This document shows positions 58,362 through 64,000 of a stretch of DNA of 64,000 nt, in pieces (within the stretch, counting starts at the first letter, position 1; every line of letters begins with the position of its first letter). Origin of the DNA: Hormiphora californensis (taxonomy: Eukaryota > Ctenophora > Tentaculata > Cydippida > Pleurobrachiidae); the NCBI GenBank assembly GCA_020137815.1, contig CM035351.1:2512909-2576908 (forward strand). The letters are read 5' to 3'. A program made the position numbers and the translations under genes. The notes under the pieces were generated by a model. The model did no database searches. It had not been told where the DNA came from and saw only the letters and a program-made list of their open reading frames with translations.

Positions 58362-61300
58362 TGATGAAACCGCCAGATAGTCATCACTGGGGCGGTGTCA
58401 CCGAAGATAGCTTGTTTCTAAACGATGGTTTGCTACGAGTGGCGGACCTCATCTCAATCCCCCCGGAGTTCTGCCACCCGGACACCCTCACCCAATCTGG
58501 GTGGAACGCTGAACTATCAACTGATGTCTCCCACGAGGAGCTGTCGAAACAAATCGAGAAAATGTACTGCTACAAGTCCAGCTCCTATCAACGTTTTCAA
58601 GACTATAGGCTGTGTGCTCTGAAGGCACTCTGGGAGTCAATAAAAACAGATGGAGATCTAGATACGACTGTATCTTCTACCTCGGCTACAGTCAAGAGTA
58701 TGAACACAAACCCTCTACCCTTTACATCCCGTGTTTCCCTACTCCTCATCTTTCCTCTACTCGAGGCTCAGAGCAGTGCCAACCCGGAGCTCTGCAAGTC
58801 AACCTCTAAACTACTGGTTGATTGCCTGAAAGACTGCAAGCCACTCTCGCTGTCCACGGAACCTCAAGATTGTCTAGACGGACTGGAGAATCTTCTTTGC
58901 AAGTGGATAAATGATGGGAAGTTTGTCAAGTCAAATGAGGAGAAAGCATGCCTCGCTTCAACTCTTGTAACATTGGCTTGTGCAAGGTGAGAGAAATGTA
59001 GTTTTTATACTTGACAATATATAAACTGTATTACTCGTCTACTACTTCCGCTTACTTCATATAGTTTCTATTTCTGTACATTTTCTGGGGGGGGGCCGGC
59101 TGAAGTTTTTGAAGTTTGAAGTTTTCCACCCTACTTTTTGGTTTTTGAAGTTTTTGAAGTTGACTTCAAAACTTCAAAAACTTCAAAAACTCTAAAATAT
59201 TTTTATAAGCTATCATGACTTTTATTAACACTTGTTTAGGTTATTTTTCACACTTAATACATATTGTGGCAAAGTTATCCGTCCTTGTCTGCCCTTTTTC
59301 TACCACAAATTAGGATATTTACAATGTTTCCTAGCCATGAAATCCATAGCACAGTTTGGTGTGAGAAATTCAAATTTTTTGGAAAAAAAGATATCATTTT
59401 CTTTCAAAAACTCAACAATGGCCTAGAAAATGCTTAGAAAGTGTTTAAAAATTATAAAGTAAGTTTTCAAAATTTTTGGGCCACACCCTGACCCTGAAAT
59501 TTTAGCCAGTTTCGCAAATGTTTGTATGAAGGGAGTATGGACAAAAATATGGACGAAAAAATCATCAGCGGCCTCGAGTTAGTGGGGGTACGTGCCAAAA
59601 TGAAGTCTTCACCTCATCTAATTCGAGAGATAATGGGATATTTACATAATTTTGTGTATGCGCATGACTGTTTTTTGGCTACACCGGTTTTAATGGTTTA
59701 TTTATGTCTATAGGATTTTTAAAGGGGTGTATCTTGTTCGGAATATGCAAGTTTATATAAGAGTTATGAAGCAACATAGGGCCTATCTCCAACGGTTTAG
59801 GAGATATGAGTTTTTGAAGTTTTTGAAGTTTTTGAAGTTTTCCACCCTAAGTTTCTCTTTGAAGTTTTTGAAGTTGACTTCAAAAACTTCAAAAACTTCA
59901 GCCGGCCCCCCCCCATTTTCTATCCATAAACTACACCAACACTCTCTACACACAACTGTTCCCAGGGGTTCCGTTCGAATGTTAGTGTCAACAATCCACA
60001 CCATACAAAAGCTGCAGTGTACCAATCTAGATGTATCCAGGATGTTGTGTGAGCTACTTGACACAAGTGGAGGTCCAGGGGTCCCAACCTCCCTTAGTGG
60101 GTCCCTTCACCAACTGTGCTGGGATCACACTGATATTGTATCCGTACCATCCGACATCAACAAGGAAACAAACAACTGTGAGTCACACATACTACTGGTA
60201 TAGAAGTAGTGCTCCATCATTATCATAGTTTTGTCGCTAGCGTAGAAACGTCTTAATACAGAAGTTTTCTTAGATCAAGACTATGAAAGCTAGAAATAGA
60301 TCGCCACAATACAGATAACAATCTTTATTTCACTGCCACAATGACACTCAAATCCTCCCTTACAGCGAAAGAGGTGCCAAGGAGTTTGGGAACAGATGGT
60401 CGGTACATCTACATGACCGGTTTTACCGGGGCGGGTCTAGCTCGAATTGGAACTGGTCGAATGGGTAGTTTGAGGGGTATAGTCTACTCTAGGAATGTAC
60501 ATATGGAACAGGGCTGGGTCACGTACGCTAATGATAAACTTATATTCCGAACTGCTAATGCTGATAGTAAAAACACTGGTCCATTCTGTCAGCGACTCAA
60601 TAAAGACACACTAAAGGTTTGTAAAATAGTGGGTTCTTTGAAAATCTGGTCCATTCCTTCAGCGTGACTCTCTTCTACGATAGATTGTGCAGCCCCGTTG
60701 ATGACCCCGATCTACCGGGCCCCGATTTACCGAACAAAACCCTTTCCCCGAGTATCCCGGTAAATCGGGGTCCGACTTGGTAATGAAATTACCCCTCCGC
60801 GTTATAATGGCTCATATGCAATATAATAACAGTGGTGAATTCGTAATCAAGGTCCGACTGTATATCAAAAAGTAAGTTCAATGCTCCCCCAGGTCGAAGA
60901 AGACATTATGTTGGTGCTACCCGGAGTGAACACTGCCAGCAGTGCTAACAACACTACAACAACCACCACCCTCTCCCTGACCAGTGATGGTCACTATATC
61001 TACTGGGTCACATGTTCCTCGGTCGTGGTCAAGTCTGGCTCCTCCAAGTCCAGTAAATCCCTGACAATCTTTGTGGATGTGCTAGACTTCCAGGAGGGGG
61101 AGGATGGCAAGACACAGTTGGTTCCGGTAAAAGATCGCATTGCACTACAGAGGAAGGATGTGGATGTAAGTCCAGGGAGAGATATTGTCATGTTGATGAT
61201 CCTCCTAGATTAAATGTTCTATAAATTAGGAAAATTAGCTCTTAGTTCAGAATGATGATGAATGATTGTTTAACATTAATCTAATCCTGTGTTACAAATC

Positions 61301-64000
61301 AACTAATCTCCCCACTCCCCAGGTTGGAAGGACTCTAACCGAGGCTCTGATAGAGAAGCTCCGACCCGCCAGGTCCAGTGCCGCTGCTAACATGACTTTA
61401 GAGGCGATCCAACTAATCGCTATCTCCGCTAAAGATGATAATAGTACGTGACCCGCCTCGACACCCTGTTTTATTTCCCCGCCTCGTTACCCTGTTATAT
61501 TTCCCCGCGTTACTTCCCTGGTCATCTAATCCATCTTTAGTATCCCTTTCTTACTCTCTTGTATCCATTCTAATACTCCCACTATCTAGTATCACCCTTC
61601 CTATCACACGATTCCCGATATCTCCAAAGCCCCCCCCCCCCTACTCCCTAGGTCAGACGAGTTGCGGGTTGACCCTGAAGGTACTCCGCAAGACGCCCAT
61701 GTATACCTGTGGGAGCCACCTTGTCATGGTAGTCCCCAGTACGGCCAGAGCAGGACAGCCCTCGGCCTTCTTTGTACCAAACCTTTCAGTACCTGGGCCA
61801 TCAACTAAAGGTATGTTCACACTCGGGGTAGGAGAGAGATTGATTAATATTTTGGGGCGGGTATGTGATATCATATCACTTGCTCGCCCCAACCATCACT
61901 GGTATGGTTTATGTTTCTCTCTCCAATAACAATTATAAACCACACTGTAGATGCCCCCGGAATTGCTACAAGCCTGTGTTTCTCCCTGTCTGATGGCATG
62001 CTGGATCAGAAAGTTGACCTGACCGACGCACCAGGTTGTGCTCTTGCTAAGGGATCATCACTTAGCAGCATGGGTGAGTCGCAGACACAATTAATTAAAT
62101 CTCAGCACTTTTTGATGGGCTGGGGTTTTTAGAATATACGTCCTCTCTTTAACCCACTCAACACAACCCGCTCAACACTACAGGTGCATGTTATGACGTT
62201 GAGAGTAACTGTATCTGGACGTGTAGCGATGAGTGGGTGGAACAATGGGGCAACCCAGGCAACATGGCACCCCACCACATTGCCCGGCGTCTTGGCAGTG
62301 TGCCATCTCCTGATCCGGAACACCCTGTAACCATGGAGACGGCAGTTACAATCCTCCTCCACCACTTGGGTAGCTCATGTTGCCACCAGGACGTCAGCTC
62401 CTCCGCAGACCAGAGGATACCTGATGTCACTGAGACTTATCTTAACCAGTTGTCTGATATCCTGAAGAGTGTGAGGGGTAACTCACAGCAGTTGAGATGT
62501 GTGTTGATACTGTTGAACCGGAGTATGCAGAGTGTGGGAGAGGAGATAAATCTGGGAGGGAGTATTGGGAGGATCAGGCAACAGGTATCATGAATCATCA
62601 TAGTCTCTATATCTCTCTCTAAATCATGTCTCTAGATCTGTGGTAGATTTTATCACCCCCATGATACTTCTTGATATATTATTGACCATTGATCATCCTC
62701 TCATTACCCAAATATTGCTGTGAACCATTATCCCAATCCTAATCCCCATGTCAGGTTTGGGAGATTCTATCAGGAGAAGATAACGAATCCATCCTCCACC
62801 GGGCCAGTAAGGTGCTGAGTGAGAGTTTTGAGTTGTTCTACAGTACTCAGGAGTCCCAACACGCCATAGTGGTGGAGCTGATCAAAGCCAAGAATCCTGG
62901 CTATCAGATCCTCCAAACGAGTGTCTTCGGACACATTTCATCTGTGTTGGATGGTAACTTGGCAGTCGAGAGAAGTCCATGGTGCCAGATGGATTTAGTG
63001 AGTACGATATTTAAGGCAGTGGTGGAGGAGAGCTGTACACTGATCATGTCTACTGTTACACTGTCCAATGAGAAGTACAAGGAACTCGTCTCACAGATGC
63101 CGGTAAGAGGGGGTACTGATGGGGTACTGATGGGGTGCTGGTGGGGTGCTGGTACTGGTGGGGATCCCACTGTGGGGTGTTGGGAATTGGAATACTGTTG
63201 GGGTACTGGTGGGGGTACTGATGAGGTTCTTTTTAATAGTAAAAGGTAGGCAGGGGCCTCAAGCGGATGTTTAATCACTATGTTTCTAATACAGTCCTGT
63301 TTCAGAGGAAAAGTGCCTGCGTATCTCTGCTTGGTAGTATCCAGTCCCATTTATTCCGTCACACCCTGGCCGATATAGAAAATAAGGACACCACTGCGTA
63401 TCTCTTCAAATACGTATCATTCGCTCTTCAACAGAGTAAAAAGGTATGTATTTGCATCCCTAAATTGTGGGCTGGTGACTACTGACTAGCTCATCGGACT
63501 GTTCAATTCCTTTATCTCTCTTCCACGTTCTCTCTCTCTCCCTCCCTCATTATCCCTCTCCCTATACTACTAGGTGTTTGAGAGCGTTCTGGCGGTGTGT
63601 TCTGGTCTTGACGAGTTGGAGACAGCTCAGATAGAGTTCCGATTGAGCACCCTGGAGCGTTTGGTAAAGAGCAGTGTACTAGGGATCATAGTGCCATCGA
63701 TGCTATGTCTACTGTGTGAAAAGAGGCTACATTCTCTTCACTTTAGCGAGACTTTACTCCAGGTATTGAGAGTTACAATTTAATGAGACTCAACTTCTGA
63801 GGGCCCTCAAGGGTATTAATTTAGTGAGACTCTACACTGTCTACCTTGTGAGATGGGACATGAGTGTGTCACTACACTGTCTACCTTGTGAGATGGGACA
63901 TGAGTGTGTGTCACTTAGAATGTGTAACTCCGCAATAACTCTTCTTGGAATTGTAACAACTAAAAAGATGTGTTCAAACTTCTTGGAATAGTTAGAAACT
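58362..64000 (+). CDS. HECTD4-like giant protein, N-terminal part (incomplete, continues past the right edge)
   Basis: Eleven exons join in phase: 58362–58986, 59966–60177, 60366–60616, 60893–61165, 61323–61443, 61652–61810, 61951–62073, 62184–62584, 62755–63102, 63306–63443 and 63574–63762. They give about 950 residues with no stop. The first usable ATG is 58364, but this may be an internal exon. From memory, the sequence fits the N-terminal half of HECTD4, a probable E3 ubiquitin ligase of about 4000 residues. Clues are SGWNAELSTDVSHEELSKQI, KSSSYQRFQDYRLCALKALW, the propeller-like TDGRYIYM...GTGRMGSLRGIVYSRN and SDGHYIYWV, and CYDVESNCIWTCSDEWVEQW. The catalytic HECT domain would lie beyond the window, so ligase function is not shown here. 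Other giant proteins with related repeats (for example MYCBP2) are alternatives. Confidence 0.65.
59087..59913. mobile_element. 827-bp hAT-like MITE with 8-bp target duplication
   Basis: The ends are G-run GGCCGGCTGAAGTTTTTGAAG and its complement, ending in a C-run. Direct repeats CATTTTCT flank it (59079–59086 and 59914–59921). Each end carries subterminal arrays of GAAGTTTTT and its complement. An 8-bp duplication is typical of hAT transposases. It does not code. It lies in the first intron seen in the HECTD4-like gene and makes up most of that 979-bp intron. Confidence 0.85.
63108..63231. repeat. G-rich minisatellite (GGGGTACTGAT/GGGGTGCTGGT type)
   Basis: Repeated GGGGTRCTGRT units with repeated G4 tracts on the plus strand, in an intron of the HECTD4-like gene. 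Confidence 0.8.
63832..63910. repeat. Two-copy tandem repeat, about 40 bp
   Basis: The unit begins CTACACTGTCTACCTTGTGA and is repeated directly, downstream of the last exon seen. Confidence 0.85.

Noticed and set aside
61435-61929. A 164-codon frame across HECTD4-like exon 61652–61810
   Set aside because: It runs through introns in a frame shifted from the exon's in-phase reading, which continues cleanly from the neighbouring exons.

Overview
The window is nuclear DNA from an animal. The genes carry canonical GT–AG introns, from about 50 bp to 7 kb. They encode metazoan-type proteins: a calcium-channel alpha2delta-like subunit, Musashi, NRBP, a SHIPPO-repeat sperm/cilium protein, a PP2A B'' subunit, Raptor, and a very large protein resembling HECTD4. 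The mostly short introns, dense small inverted-repeat elements and very long CT/GA microsatellites suggest a marine invertebrate. A sponge is my guess, which is inference and not proven by the sequence. There are no operons, no CRISPR array and no rRNA or tRNA that I can see.

Layout, left to right. (1) 694–2950, minus strand: a secreted cysteine/threonine-rich repeat protein of unknown function, with reading-frame problems. (2) 4120–11479, plus: a nine-exon alpha2delta gene, 1114 codons, whose largest intron holds a nest of transposable elements. (3) 12360–13556, plus: a four-exon SHIPPO-repeat (ODF3/CIMAP-type) gene, convergent with (4) 14858–21130, minus: a nine-exon PP2A B''/PR72-type gene with calcium-binding EF hands. 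(5) 21588–25361 and (6) 25701–29348, both minus: two intronless tandem Raptor genes that share patches of near-identical DNA. (7) 29349–31175: repeat-rich intergenic DNA with a reverse-transcriptase tail fragment. (8) 31176–44191, plus: an eight-exon Musashi gene with a 7-kb polypyrimidine-rich first intron, convergent with (9) 47063–50391, minus: a ten-exon NRBP pseudokinase. (10) 50392–53930: gene-poor, with a long palindrome. (11) 53931–54701, plus: a small predicted secreted protein. (12) 58362 to the right edge, plus: the 5' part of a giant HECTD4-like gene, eleven exons visible and running off the window.

The genes do not form one pathway. Two of them (Raptor and PP2A B'') belong to growth and phosphatase signalling, and the rest are individual housekeeping or cell-type genes.

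The most distinctive signal is the mobile-element layer. Long near-perfect palindromes flanked by TTAA or TA sit inside introns, two of them within 30 bp of splice acceptors. A 1.66-kb TA-flanked element carrying an array of GGGGCAATTTGG-like motifs is inserted cleanly in one of them. An 8-bp-TSD (hAT-like) element lies in the HECTD4-like gene, and several shorter families recur across the window. The tandem intronless Raptor pair with gene-conversion tracts is the most unusual gene arrangement. All exon joins given below were checked by hand for reading phase; none has been checked against transcripts.
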